Shown here piece by piece: positions 1-12,800 of a DNA stretch of 64,000 bases. Both the position numbers and the translations under genes were made by a program. Position 1 is the first letter of the stretch. Each line of letters starts with the position of its first letter. The notes below the pieces were generated by a model. It did no database searches, had not been told where the DNA came from, and worked only from the letters and a program-made list of their open reading frames with translations. This DNA is from Heterocephalus glaber (Eukaryota > Chordata > Mammalia > Rodentia > Bathyergidae): positions 6,970,899-7,034,898 of the forward strand of contig NW_004624795.1 in assembly GCF_000247695.1 (NCBI RefSeq), given 5' to 3'.

Positions 1-465
1 TTAATACAATTTTATAACATGAGTGTTTTCAATTAAAATACCTGCCACACTTGGGTTCAGTATTTTTGTTGTTTTTTAAACATTCTGCCATACTTTGTTT
101 CTGCATTTGGGTTCTGTGTGTTTTCCAGTCTATTGAAATAAGGCGCGGGGAATGTGACCCTGTGCCCCTGGGTTTCTCAGTGTGCATCGCTTAAGATTAG
201 TAAGGTTTTTCTTTCACACTCACAGTGTCATCATCTGAGTAAGTTAATAGCTAGTGGCTAGTCAGTATTACTTTCACTAGTTCTCATAAGGGTCATTTCT
301 GGTATTTGGACATTGTATCTCTTAAATCTCATTTAGTCGAGTATACCCATCTTCTAGTTTTTTTCCCTCAGCAGTGGTGTTTAGGCCTATGGTCTTAAAG
401 AATGTCCCATATGCTAAAATTTTGACTTTTTGAGATGGAATTCATGTAAACTTAACAATTTCATT

Positions 466-594
466 TATTTTTTTTCTGGTTTTTGAGTCAGGGTCTCACT
501 GTGGGGTTCAGGGTGACCTTGAGCTCACTATGTAGCCCAGGCTGGCCTTGAACTCCTGAGTGCTGGGATTATAGGGGTAGGCCACCGTGCCCAG
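466..594 (-). repeat. B1 SINE
   Basis: TTGAGTCAGGGTCTCACTG, then two copies of the TTGA(G/A)CTC...GGC(C)TTGAACTC unit (the internal duplication), ending CACCGTGCCCAG. Confidence 0.85.
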
Positions 595-791
595 AAAATT
601 TTAACAATTTTAAAGTGTTACAATTTAGGAGCATTTAGTACATTCACAGTGTTGTGCAGTGACCTCTTCAATTTTTCCAAAACATTTTCATCACCCCAAA
701 AGAAGGTCCTAATGCATTAATCATTCACTTCCCATTTTCTCCATCTCCAATCTGATTACTTTTACATTATTTTGTTTTCTTTGTTTGTTTG

Positions 792-869
792 TTTTTGGTA
801 TGGAGATGGAACTTGGGTTCTTGGGCTTTCGAGGCAGGCAGCAGAACCACTGAGCTAAATCCCCAGCCC
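792..869 (-). repeat. ID SINE
   Basis: Full-length tRNA-derived ID element. On its own strand these run GGGGATTTAGCTCAGTGG (RNA pol III A box) to GTTCGATCC (B box) and end GGTACC plus poly(A). This copy is diverged around the B box. Confidence 0.85.
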
Positions 870-875
870 GTTTTG

Positions 876-962
876 TTTGTTTTTTGAGACAGGGTCTCCC
901 TGTGTAGTTCAGGCTGGCCTTGAACTCACTATGTATATATACCCAGGCTGGCCTTTTGACCT
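876..962 (-). repeat. B1 SINE, truncated
   Basis: TTTTGAGACAGGGTCTCCC and GTTCAGGCTGGCCTTGAACT; the distal half is missing after CCAGGCTGGCC. Confidence 0.75.
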
Positions 963-1081
963 CTTTAAAATTTGAATAGATTGAGAAAACATATGCCTGC
1001 TTTAAAAGAATGATTTTTATGTTTACATTTCCAATTTAAACTAAAAAAAAAATTTTAAAATGTTTAAGTTTTTCTTTTTTC

Positions 1082-1160
1082 TTTTTTTGGTACCGGGAAT
1101 CGAGCTCAGGGCCTTGGGGTTGTGTGGCAGGCGGTGGCACCACTGAGCCAAATCCTGGCT
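1082..1160 (-). repeat. ID SINE
   Basis: TTTTTGGTACCGGGAATCGA through ACCACTGAGCCAAATCC. Near full length; the A box carries AGCCAAAT instead of AGCTAAAT. Confidence 0.85.
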
Positions 1161-1220
1161 CGAGTTTTTGTACATTTTTACATTTTCTACGTTTGTAGAG
1201 ATTCATATCACTATCCTTTT

Positions 1221-1272
1221 TTCCTTTTTTTTTTTTTTTTGTGTTGAGAATTGAATTCAGGGCCTCATGGAT
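1221..1272 (-). repeat. ID SINE fragment
   Basis: Poly(T) then TTGAGAATTGAATTCAGGGC; only the 3' half of the element is recognisable. Confidence 0.4.
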
Positions 1273-1639
1273 TCTACATTTTATTTTAAGTGGGTTTACT
1301 GAAGGATAATTTATACACAGTGAAATCCACCTTTTAAGTGTCATACTGTTAATGTTACATATATATCGTCAGCACCATAATCAAGATAGGGAGACAAGAT
1401 ATAGAGCATTGCTGTTACTGTACTTCTAAAAGTGTAGTATACCCCTTCTGTAGTCACCTTTCCTCTTTCTACCCCTTTTAGTCTCTAACAACCAATAATC
1501 TATGTCCTGTCCTTGGAGGTTTGCCTTTTACAAAATGTTATATAAATGAAATCATAAAATATAAAGTTGGTATATCAGTTAAAACTATTTGGTGAATTTT
1601 TTATTTCAGGTGTAATTTTCAGCTTTAGAGGATCTTTTC

Positions 1640-2340
1640 ACCTTGAAACCTTTTTGTTTTAGTTTGTTTCCCCATTTATTATGTCCACACTATCTTTAAG
1701 TACTTAGATCGACTTGTTAGTTACATAAAGTTCTTTTGTGCTAATCTGTCTGTCATGTTTGTAATTTCTGCTATTACTGACTTTTTTTTCTGTTACAAGT
1801 TCATGTTTTTCTGCTTTTATGCATGTCTAGTAATTTGATCTAATTCTGGGCAGTACTGCTCCTGGTGTTTTGTCTTGGCAGTCAGTTGACTTGAATCAGT
1901 TTGATCCTTTAAAGACTAATAGCAGGTCTGTAGTGTAGTACTTTAGGTTGATTTAGCTCCTCTGCTAAGTTTTGAGCGTTCTGGGGCCTCAGCTGGTTGC
2001 CCTGACTGTTCAGTAAGGACTTTTCCTTTCTACTGGTTGGAACTCAAATGTTGGGGCTTTGGCACTGTGAGTCTCACAGTTCCTCTCATAGTTCTTTTCC
2101 TGACCTCATGGAGTCTCATCCCAGGATGTCTAGCTAAACGTTCAGCAGATTTGTCATCTGTTTTTCTGCAGGTTTCTGGAGCTCTTTCTCTCCCTTCTCT
2201 ACAGTGTACCTTCTTGTATGTCTGTTCTTTTTCTTGGTTTTGTGTCAGGGCTTTAGAAATGCTGTCAGGGAAAGTTCCTGATGGTGATAGGGTGCATGTT
2301 CATTTCTTTTGTCTCAAGGATTATAGTCCTGTGCTGGCCG
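1640..2340 (-). mobile_element. possible old L1/HAL1-like sequence
   Basis: T-rich sequence with TTCTGTTACAAGTTCATG and CTCAGCTGGTTGCCCTGACT has the texture of antisense old L1. By-eye resemblance only; no protein similarity survives. Confidence 0.3.
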
Positions 2341-2519
2341 TTGTCTAATTTTTGAGAATAATTGTTTCACATATTTTGTCCAGTTTTCTGGTTGTGTATG
2401 GCTAATGGCTTAGTTTGGTAGGCCAGTTTGCACTTCTATGTTAAAAATTTACAATAGCTCTTTGTCCTCTTCCAGCTACCAGTCCTTTAGAACACATATG
2501 CTCCACCCCCTCCCTCTTG

Positions 2520-2808
2520 GTGGTACTGAGGCTCAAACCTAGGCCTTGTGCCTGCTAAGCAAGTGCTCTTTTTTTTGCTACCGTTTATCAAACTGGGTCC
2601 TAGTGCTTGTGCAGCAGGCTGAGCAACCACTGAGCTAAATCCCTGGCCCTAGGCAAGTGCTCTTATCACTGAGCTACATCCTCGGCCCTCTTTGTTTTGA
2701 AAGAAGGTCTTGCTGAGTTGCTCAGTCTGGCTTTGAACTTGTACTCCTCCTGCCTTAGCCTCCCAAGTAGTTGGGATTACCAGCACCACTGTACTCACCT
2801 ATGGTGTT
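2520..2808 (-). repeat. B4-type SINE with nested ID
   Basis: ID-like half (GGTACTGAGGCTCAAACC ... CACTGAGCTACATCC) followed by a B1-like half (GAAGGTCTTGCTGAGTTGC ... CTCCCAAGTAGTTGGG). Interrupted by the ID at 2571. Confidence 0.7.
2571..2652 (-). repeat. ID SINE nested in B4, 12-bp TSD
   Basis: Flanked by GCAAGTGCTCTT at 2559-2570 and 2653-2664. The element is diverged (TACCGTTTATCAAACTGG), so it is not one of the youngest. Confidence 0.8.
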
Positions 2809-3289
2809 TGTTTTAAAATTTACTTTTTCCAGAGTAAAATGCTCCCATTTTATTCACATGATACATGGTGAATGAAGTTCTGTATATTCTTACCAACCTG
2901 GTTGTTTTTTTTCCATAGGTGTTCTATTATGTATTGTGTGTATTATGGCATTGGATTATAACCATAGAGACTTTATTTAGTCCTAACTTCTCAGATGCGT
3001 TAATGTGCGCAAATAAGACAGCCATGGTCCTAGGTGTAAACTAACAGACATGTACCCAGGTGTCCTGGTCTGAGGCTAGGGCAGGTGGCAGAGGTGCATG
3101 GAAGTTTCTAGTATGGGCTGTTTGGCATTAGTCCATGTGAGTCAAGGCAGCTTCTGTTTGGAACGGTACTAACTTCTCTGGAAGACATTTCTGTTCATAC
3201 TCTGAAGAGTGCTCTAACCTGTTTTTAAATGTATCAAGCTCTGTGAACATACAGTGCTTATCACAACTTCTTAAAATGTTTTTGCTCAG

Positions 3290-3357
3290 ATTCCAGCATG
3301 CCATGGGGGGAGTGCCTGCCTGGGCAGAGACGAGTAAGCGGAAAACATCTTCAGATG
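3290..3357 (+). CDS. UTP18: UTP18 coding exon (first visible)
   Basis: Follows a pyrimidine-poor acceptor ending TTTGCTCAG and precedes a GTGAGT donor. It encodes FQHAMGGVPAWAETSKRKTS then SD, with one base of a split codon at each side. This is the linker region before the WD40 domain. The incoming phase (one base, then TTC) means at least one coding exon lies left of 3290; none is recognisable in 1-3289. Confidence 0.95.
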
Positions 3358-6300
3358 GTGAGTGTCGGTGGTGCGAATGTTTAAGTTAGTAAATACGTCC
3401 CTTTGCTTGTTCTTTGTTTTCTTAGGCTCCTGACGACTTAGTGTTTCAAATTTTTAAAAAATGTTTTTCAGTTTACCATTTCTCTGAGGGAAGCTTTTAA
3501 ATAATGAATGGCTTATTTAATACCAATTGAGCGTACCTAATCAATCCAACATGTGAAATGCTCCAGATTCTGAAATTTTTTGAGCACCAACATTACACTT
3601 GAAGTGAAAAGTTGTACTTCGTGAACTCTTATTTCATGCACAAAATTATATCATTTTTATTCCTTTTTTTCTAAATTAAATTTTTTTTTATTATTTCTGT
3701 TGTTAAAAATGGTTTTTTTGACATGGCCTCAAACTTTCTGTCCTCTTACCTCAGCCCTCGAGTAGCTTTTAGAGCTTAAGTCACCAGTCTGCCGTCTTGT
3801 GTGAAGTATAAGTTACTCATTTTAGAATGCTGTGTTTATAGAACCCTACATTTCATTTATTTATTTATTTATTTTTGGTACTGGGGATCGAACTCAGGAC
3901 CTTGTGCTTGTGAAGCAGGCAGCAGCACCACTGAGCTAAATCCCCGGCCCAGAACCCCACATTTTAGATCCATGTAATTACAGTTAAGGTCCTGTTGACA
4001 CAGAAAACTGCCCTAGCTCCAGGGGCTTAATCATGTAGAAGTTATTTTATTTTCATTATTATTATTAATTAGTTTTTTGGTACTGGGGATCAAACTCGGG
4101 ACCTTGCGGTTGTGAGTCAGGCGCCCTGGAACCACTGAGCTAAATCCCAGGCCCCTGGCTATTTTCTTATTCATGTAAGCTGGGCTGGTGGGAAGGTGAT
4201 GCTTTACTTCAGGGATCCTTGGGTTGTCTTCCAAAGTTGCCCAAGATGTTGGCATCAGTTGGATGATAGGAGAAGAGGGCCTTACCCACAGGAGGTTGCT
4301 ATTGGCCTCACCTGCAAGTGGTTTATGATACTTTGGCCTCCATCTTATTGGAAAGAGCTCAATCATGAGCCCACATTAACTACAGGTGATGCTGGGAAGT
4401 GTAGGCTGGCTTTGTGCCCAGAAGAAAAAGGAAATGGCTAAGTCAACAGTTCATGAGTCTGCTACCACCTGGGATATGCTAGTCTGTAGCTTCATTTTTT
4501 GTCTGTGTATGAGAGTTTGGGACGGGGTCTCGTTACGGAGTTAAGGCTGGCCTTGAACTCAACGTGTAGTTCAGGCTGGCCTCGAACTTGGAATGATCCT
4601 CCTGTCTCAGCCTCCCTCCCGTTGCTGGGATTATAGGTGTGTGCCACCATGCCCAGCTATATCTTCAAATTTACAGATGAGAGTGCTTTAGAGAGATGAA
4701 GTGACTTGCCCAGAGTACACTGATTGGCAGAATGAGGATGAGAACCCAGCCTCACAGTGGTCTTCAATGAGTTTCTATCCGTTAATTCTTCATTGTGTTT
4801 CTTGTAGAGGGGAGTGTTCTCTTTTAAACAGAACCACAGAACTGGCATGGTACACCTCCACAGATGAGCAGTGTGGATTCTTTTGTTGTTAATGTTGTTT
4901 TAATTGATCCCCTGGCCTCACCCCTCTAGTCTCTGGCTTGCTTTGCATTCTTAAGATTGGTGGTGCTTTTCAGTGTGACTTGGCATCTTTGTTAATTTTT
5001 GCTTTTATCTTGTTAAATATTGTTTCTGTTTTAGTCTTCCTTTCTTTCTAGCATACCAATTTACATGTTTGTTAAATGTTTTCACTGTATTTTGTGTTTT
5101 CTGTTCTTTTTTTTCTATACTTTAGATATTTTTTTTCTGTTCCATTTTCTAGATCACCGATTCTCCACCTAATTTTGATATATTGTTAAAATCATGCACT
5201 GGGGGCTACATTTTAATTACTATATTTTTTCAGTTTTTAGAGTGTACATTTGGTTCTCCTTTTAGTATTCTGCTTCTTTGGCTCAGTTCTGAATCTTGTG
5301 TTTAATTATTCTTTCACATAATAAATGGTGTTCTTAAAGTCTGTATCTGATATAATTCCACTACTCCTGTAGGGATTGTTTGTTTTTCCTTTTGGGTTTC
5401 AGTTAATTTATTTCATCAGTATTTGTCTTTTTCTGTTTCATGCAGTGCTGGACATTGTATATGAAAAGTAATATGGATTAATTGTATCTAGGGTGATGGT
5501 TTGTTTGTTCGGGTAGGGTGCTGGGCAGGGGAACTAGAAATTCCAGAGTGTCTTATCCCAATGAGAAATTGTGAAATTCAGAGCTGGGTTTCAGTTTTTG
5601 GAAGATTATCTTATAATTTATTTTATCTTTAATCCTACCTGTAGCATTTTGGAGTCTCAGTCCAAAGCCTGGTGGCTTAACCTGACCCCTTGAGAAACCT
5701 AGGTAGCTTTATAGTGCTGGATCTTGCCTTCATAGTCCCACAAGTGTCCTACAAAGGCTGCTCAGCTTCTGAGCTGCTCCTACGGGAATCATCTGTCATG
5801 TCCAGGGGAAAAGCAGCCCTTTCAGCTCTTTGAAGTCTTGATATATAGTTTGCCGACACTGCTCTTTCAGTCAGCTGAAGTTCTAGTTCTTTGTCATGTG
5901 TGTTAAGCTAGATATCTTTGTCCACCCTATTGGTAATTTTGCAATAATTATGAATTGGCTTTTTATTTTTTATTTTTTTGGTACTGGGGATCGAACTTGG
6001 GACCTTTCAATTGCGAGGCAGGTGGTGGCACCGCTGAGCTAAATCCCCAGCCCCAGAATTAGTTCTTTTTAAATGAAATGGCTGGCTTTATTTGAATTTT
6101 ATTTTACTTCATCATTAGTCACCAACCGTGTGTGTGTGTTCGTCTTTCTTTCCAGAGTTAAGCTTTGATTTTTAACTTTACGCAATTGCCATGTCATCTT
6201 CCTTTTAAATATATTTAAAATATATTTTGTTGTTTTGCTTTCACCAAAGGTTGGGTGGCTGGGAGGAGATTTGACATTGAAATTTTGGAAGTTTGGGGTA

Positions 6301-6768
6301 GGTAAAGGCCTATTTCCTTGATTCTAAAGATCAGCCTGTGGGTTTGTTTGACTTAGATGAAAGTGAAGAGGATGAAGATGATTTGTTGCAAAGGACTGGG
6401 AATTTCCTGTCCACATCAGCTTCTCTTCCACGAGGAATCTTGAAGGTGAGAATCAGTGGGGTTGAGATCTATCCAGTTACTTACCTTGAGTCCAGTCTGC
6501 TTCCCAGTTACAGATACATAGATTTCCTGATTTGTGTGGGGTTAAATGTGCTCGCTATTATTTTGCCTTAGTTAAGTGCCTGTGTTTCTCTTACCTTTTG
6601 GGAAAATAACGGAGAGGTGTTCATTCCAGGACTATCACTGGGTTTCACTGCCATTGGCAGCAGCCTTGCCGGTGCGCTCGTCATTTCTCCCTGGCCTGTG
6701 GTAGTGGCTCTGTGATCAGTGGCCAAAGAGAGATTTTAGAAATAAAATAGCAGGTCAGGTCACTTTTC

Positions 6769-6828
<60 letters not shown>

Positions 6829-9800
6829 TCCTTCCTTCCTTCCTTCCTTCCTTCCTTCCTTCCTTTCTTTTCTTTCTTTCTTTTCTTTCTTTTTGAGACA
6901 GGGTCTCACTATGTAGCCCAGGCTGGCCTTGAACTCACAGCAATCCTCCTGCCTCAGCCTCCCGAGTGTGGGATTACAGTTGTGCTCTACCACCCCTGGC
7001 CAGGTCACTTTTCATTACTTTTTAAAATCTTTTGAATTTGTATCGTAGTCTGCAGTGTTTTTGATGAGCTGCCTTCTACCCACATCCTCTGCTTCATCTC
7101 AGACTTCTTTTCTCTTCCCTGCTCAGGCTATGCAGGCTTTCTTTTTCTTGAACATGCTGGGTCCTTGCTTGCCTCTGAACCACTGCCCTTGCTCTTCTGC
7201 GTGTCTGTCCTTCAAGCACTGGTAGTGGCTAGCTCATTATTTCTTGTTCAAAAGGCACCTTAGAAAGGACTTTATCTAAAGTGAGCTGTACTGTCTGCTT
7301 TCTAACTCATCACTGTGTCTAGCTGGTTCATTGTGGTAACCAAGTGCCTGCCCAGCACACTGCTTCCCTTAAATACTTATCAAGGTAACAGATCTCTTCC
7401 TCTGCTATAAAATGGCATGTGTATTTTGATGGGGCAGGAGAACTATTATGGTAAATTATTAGGAGACAGTGATTGTCTCCGTCCTTCCTGCCCTCTCCTG
7501 AGGACATTTCTTTCAGTGCCTCGTAGGGTAAATTCACCTGCATTGAAAATGTGGTCCACATAAAAATTTAATTTCAATAGTTTCAAAGAAAACATACATA
7601 TAATGCTTATTTGCTAGTTTAATGTAGGTGGAAAACCTATAAAAACAAAAGAAATAACTGAAAATATTCCAAGTATACATGATGTCGTCATCACTTTAAA
7701 CTAGCAGCGATGTGCCTGGGAGACTGTAAGCAACTTGTGCCATCCTTACAGGTGTGGGGACAGCTACACAGTGCCTCTTGTACTTGGCTGTCAATGAAGA
7801 GACCCTAGAGGAGGAGTAGGATTCTCCCAGATGTGAGTCTCCTAACCCACCTGGATGGCACTTAGGGAAATAAGTATTCTGGTGCCCTAAGAATGCTTAG
7901 TAAATTTAGCCTTGTAGACCTAGAAAGGACCTTAATGCTTTAGTCCCTTCATTTGCAAGATCTTAAAGATGGATTCTAGTGTTGTAAAGGGACTTGCTAG
8001 CTGCTGCCAGAGCTATACTCTTGGGTAGTTACCATTCCAGTTCTTCTGTTAGCGTCCATAATTTTTTTGTGTGTCTGTATGTTTTTACATAGTTTTTCTT
8101 AATGCTCTGAATGATGTGGATCCATTTAAACTGATCGGCTTCCAACTCTGTTTTCCATAGATGAAGAACTGCCAGCATGCCAATGCTGAGCGACCGACCA
8201 CTGCTCAGATCTCATCAGTCCAGTTCCATCCCTGTGCCCAGGTTGTGATGGTTGCTGGCTTAGATAATGCCTTTTCACTGTTTCAGGTATGCATTTTTAG
8301 ATAAAGACTTGGAGTGAAACATGTTTACTGCCAGAATAAGGGCTCATGGAAATGACTGAAAGAAACCATTTGTACTTCTTATAGGTTGATGGCAAAACAA
8401 ATCCTAAAATCCAGAGCATCTATTTGGAAAGGTTTCCAATCTTTAAGGCTTGTTTTAGTGTTAATGGAGAACAGGTTTTAGCTACGAGCACTCACAGCAA
8501 GGTTCTTTACGTCTATGATATGCTAGCTGGGAAGTTAATTCCTGTGCATCAAGTGAGAGGTAAGATTTCCATTGAACACATGTCCGTCATTCCCTGTCCC
8601 CCCCCAGCCTGAGTTCATGTCAGTAACACTGAACCTTTTAGAGCTTTCATTGATAACAGACAGCGCCCTGTGTGGCACACGTGCCATAGGTTTGCCACCA
8701 CTGGTTCATGTAACCATGCTTATAAGCACTTTTTTCACCCCAGAGGATCCCCCCCCACTGAGGATTCTTAGTTACAGCATTCAGAAGATGTGATTGTGTT
8801 GAATGAAATGTGTTGTTTTTTTTTATGTACTGGGGATCAAATGCAGGACCTTGTGGTTGCAAGGCAGGTACAGCACCACTGAGCTAAATCCCCGGCAAAT
8901 GAAATATGTTTGAATGAAGCAGTGAATTTTCTTATTGCGTGCTTATGGAAAGATCATATATTTGCACATACTCTCTTAGTTCCAAGAAACAGTTATGCAG
9001 ATACTTAGCTATAACACTAGCAGTTGAGGCAGCAGAAAGGGGATGAGTCAGGGAGCTAGAAGACCTGAGTTCCACCTGCTTGGATTGATTGTTTCTCCTC
9101 TCTAATAGATACTTTTTAATTCTGGTGTTCTTATAATAAACTTTAACTTATACTTGAAAGAAATAAAGCACTACTTTTGGAGGAATTTAATATATTTTAA
9201 AGAAAGGTCTCTTTTCTATCAGGTGAAGATTTATTTATCCTCTACCTTTTCTATCCCTTCCCTGTGTTTCCCTACCCATGTTACACAAAATACAGTGACA
9301 CTTTATGGTTCTTTGGGGGACCAAAGCCATTGGAATGAGGCTGGCTGGGTTAATGTGAATCTTGGCGCAGGCCACAGCTCACTGGTGGGCTCCTTGTTAA
9401 ACTGCAGGTGTGTGACTGTAAAAGGACAAGAGTACTGTAGCAGGCTCTAGCCATATTCCTGCTAGTGCGTGAGTGTGACGGAGGCCAGCTTGAGAAGCAT
9501 TTATGGTATTTATCTGCAGCATTTTCAGTCTTCCCTTTCCTGTGTTCTCTGACATCTCTCATGATCTTTTCCAAGTAAGTTCTTGGTTTATCTAACTGTG
9601 GTTCAAGCCAGGGCTTCCCAGAAGTTAATGTGCTTATGAATTAGCTGTCAGGGGAGTGGGGTGTCCCTGGTGCTAATTAACATCCTGTAGGTCAGAAGCA
9701 TGTCTGACTTTGCGCATCCACCGGCTCCTACGACATGCTGCTGCTCTGTGGACCACATTTTATTGCAAGGCTGTAAACCATCTCATGTTGAAATACACAA

Positions 9801-12800
9801 CAGTATGTAGTAGTTAGTATTTTTACATTTTTGACTAATCAAAAGGAATGGATTTGGCCGAGTGTGGTGGCACATACCTGTAATCCCAGCACTCAGGATG
9901 CTGAGGTAGGAGGGAAGCTGAAGTGGGAGGATCGCTGGGAGTTCAAAGCCAGCCTGAACTATACAGCTAGACCCTGTCTCAGAAGCAAAAAGGGAATGAA
10001 CTTTGGTCTTTCTTTGTCTTGCGTCCCTTCTGGAGAGGAAGTACCTGAGGCGTTGGCTAAGATAGTTGGTTGTCTTTACCCTGGGTCAGCCTGGTGGCAG
10101 GCATCGTGATCAGGTCACCAGTTGATGTTGAGACTTGGCATTCATCTTTCCTTCCTGATGTTTCCCTTCTGTTTCTTTGGTGCACAGCTTGGTGATAATG
10201 TTAATAATAGATGTTAATTGAGGACATTAGACTAAGGGGGAAATTGCTGGCTAGTTAGGACATGCAAGCCTGATATGTATGTAAACTCTTGGTTGTCATA
10301 AATGGAAAAATGAAGAAATGCTGAACTGATGTAAACAGTGTGTGAAGAGTGCAGAACTGGTGCAAATGGTGTATTCTACTAACCGGTCAGGTTTCCACAA
10401 TCTGGGATTAGAGATGGTCTATAGAAGCCTTAACCAGCGTTTTCCTGGTGGGGACAAGGCAGTTACATTTTTCTAAAACCTTTTTGTCTAGTCAATATTT
10501 TCACTTAGCAACCTAAATTAAAAAATTTTTTTTGACGAGGCAGTACATTTACACTGTACAAAAATGCCTTATGTACAAATGGTGGGTAGTGAAAAGGCTG
10601 ATCTGCTCCATCTGACTGGCCACCTTCACCCTTTTCCTAGAGACAGCCAGTTGTATCCATTCTTTTTTAAAAAACGGGCTGTTGCTATATAATTCAGGCT
10701 GGCCATTAGCTCACTGTGTAGCCCGGGCTGGCTGGCCTCAAACTTGTGGCAATCTTCCTGCCTCAGCCTCCTGAGTGCTGGAATTCCAGGGATGTGGCTG
10801 GTTTAATTTCTCCCCATTCTTGGGCTGGGGATTTACCTCAGTGGTGCTGCCCCCTGCCCCGCAAGTTCAAGGTCCCAAGTTTGATCCTTGGTACCAAAAA
10901 AAAAGTTCTACCCATTCTTATGTCTCCTTTCCATTAGGCAACTTTTTAGTGAGTAACTTAGCTCTCTGAGTGTTCCGATATAATCAGTGTGAACCTTTCA
11001 GGCATGGAAAAAGAGACATATCCCTGTGTGTGACTTGGTTATGTGAATACCATCTTTGGAAACTAATCAGTTCTTTGATTTTTGTTTGTTTTTGTTTTTT
11101 GAGACAGGGTTTTGCTATGTAGTTTGGGCCAGCCTTGAGCTCACTGTATAGCCCAGGCTGGCCTCAAACTCACAGCGGTCCTCTTTCCTTAGCCTCCCAA
11201 GTTCTGGGATTACAGGCATATGCCACCACGCCTAGCTACTAGTCAGTTCTTGAGTACATTGAGATGAGCACATGTTGAATTTTTTTGACACACAAAGTTA
11301 AATATTATATTTCTTTTGTTTAGTACTGGGGATCGAACTCGGGTCCTTGCGCTTGCACAGCAAGCAGCAAAACCACTGAGCTAAATCCCCGGCCCTAAAC
11401 ATTATATTTCTATATAATAGAAGTAAATGGCAAACCAACAGCTTACTTTTTTTTTTTAATGGCTGTCTCAAGTGGCAGTGCATTTCCCTTCTGGTAATGA
11501 ATTTGTATAACTTTTTTTTTTTTTTTTGGTACCAGGGATCGAACTCTGGACCTTGTGCTTGCGAGGCAGGCGGCAGAACCATTGAGCTAAATCCCCAGCC
11601 CTGAACTTGTATAACTTACCCTTTAGTTGATCAGTGGCATGCAATTTGGGAAATTTGTTGATGTGTTTACTGTTTGGAGTGCTGGATCTCTGGCCTGCAG
11701 TGACCATGGTGAATGCTGACCAGCAAGGGATAAAGAGTTGCTGTGCTCACTCCCTCCCTCCCTCCCTTTGTTTCTGGTCCTGGGAGTTGGATCCAGGGCC
11801 TGCACACTGACTACGCCGCTGGCCTTATGTTTGGTGCCTGAGATCAGGTTTGCTGAGTCTCAGGCTGGGCCTTTAAATTGCGGTATTCAAACATTTAGAA
11901 GGTGAGTGGCTCAGTTGTTAGAATGTAGCTCTATTGAAAACCATATGAAGCCTTTTTAATTGATTCATGTCCTTTCCTAGGTTTGAAAGAAAGAATAGTG
12001 AGGAGCTTTGAACTCTCCCCAGATGGGTCCTTCTTGCTTATCAACGGCATTGCTGGCTATTCTCATTTGCTGTCAATGAAGGTGACTTATTAGTTGTTCT
12101 TTGTCCTTCTCCAGTTAGACCAAGTGTGGGACAATCCTGACCCTTAACTGAGTTGTCCTTAGTCCTGCATCTCAAGGAGAGGCGCTTACTGGGACTTGGG
12201 GAGAAGTTGTGGGCAGGTGTGGGAGACTTTGGAGCAGAGAGCAATAGAGTCAAGTAGGTGGTGGACTGTAAAGCACCAGATTGTTTTGATTCTACACAGT
12301 GTGGTTCTTCCCATGCCACCTAATCATTGACTCTTCTAGACCAAAGAGCTGATTGGAAGCATGAAGATTAATGGAAGGGTTTCAGCATCCACATTCACTT
12401 CGGATAGCAAGAAAATATACACCTATTCTGGTAAGTGAATTATATGAGAGACACTTTGGATGTGTGGGTGTGTTTCAGATTTAACCAAAAATGGCCTGTC
12501 ACTTCTCTTATATTATTAAGAATATCAGGTTTGGTTTTATTTTTAAAGTTAATTACGTATTTTTGAGTGTTTATAGCACTTTTATTAGTAATAGCAAAAA
12601 ACTGGAAACAGTCCAGATGTTCCTCAAGAGGAGGTGGCTGAACACATTGTGACGTACCAGATGTAGCCTTTGATTCATTTTGTTGCCATTTGCTTTCTCA
12701 TTTCCTGACTAGTAATAGTGAAAGGCTGACTAACACGACTTGCACTCTCACTCTAGCCTAGGAAGTTTTTTTCAAGGAAATGGTTGAAACAGTGAAATTC

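Noticed and set aside
8424..8612. Frame starting at an internal Met in UTP18 and running past the donor
   Set aside because: It is the exon at 8385-8559 plus intron; splice phase with the next exon gives the true product.
10821..10904. ID SINE A and B boxes read as a tRNA gene
   Set aside because: tRNA-like promoter boxes are present but the cloverleaf is not maintained and the element ends in GGTACC plus poly(A), as a SINE should.
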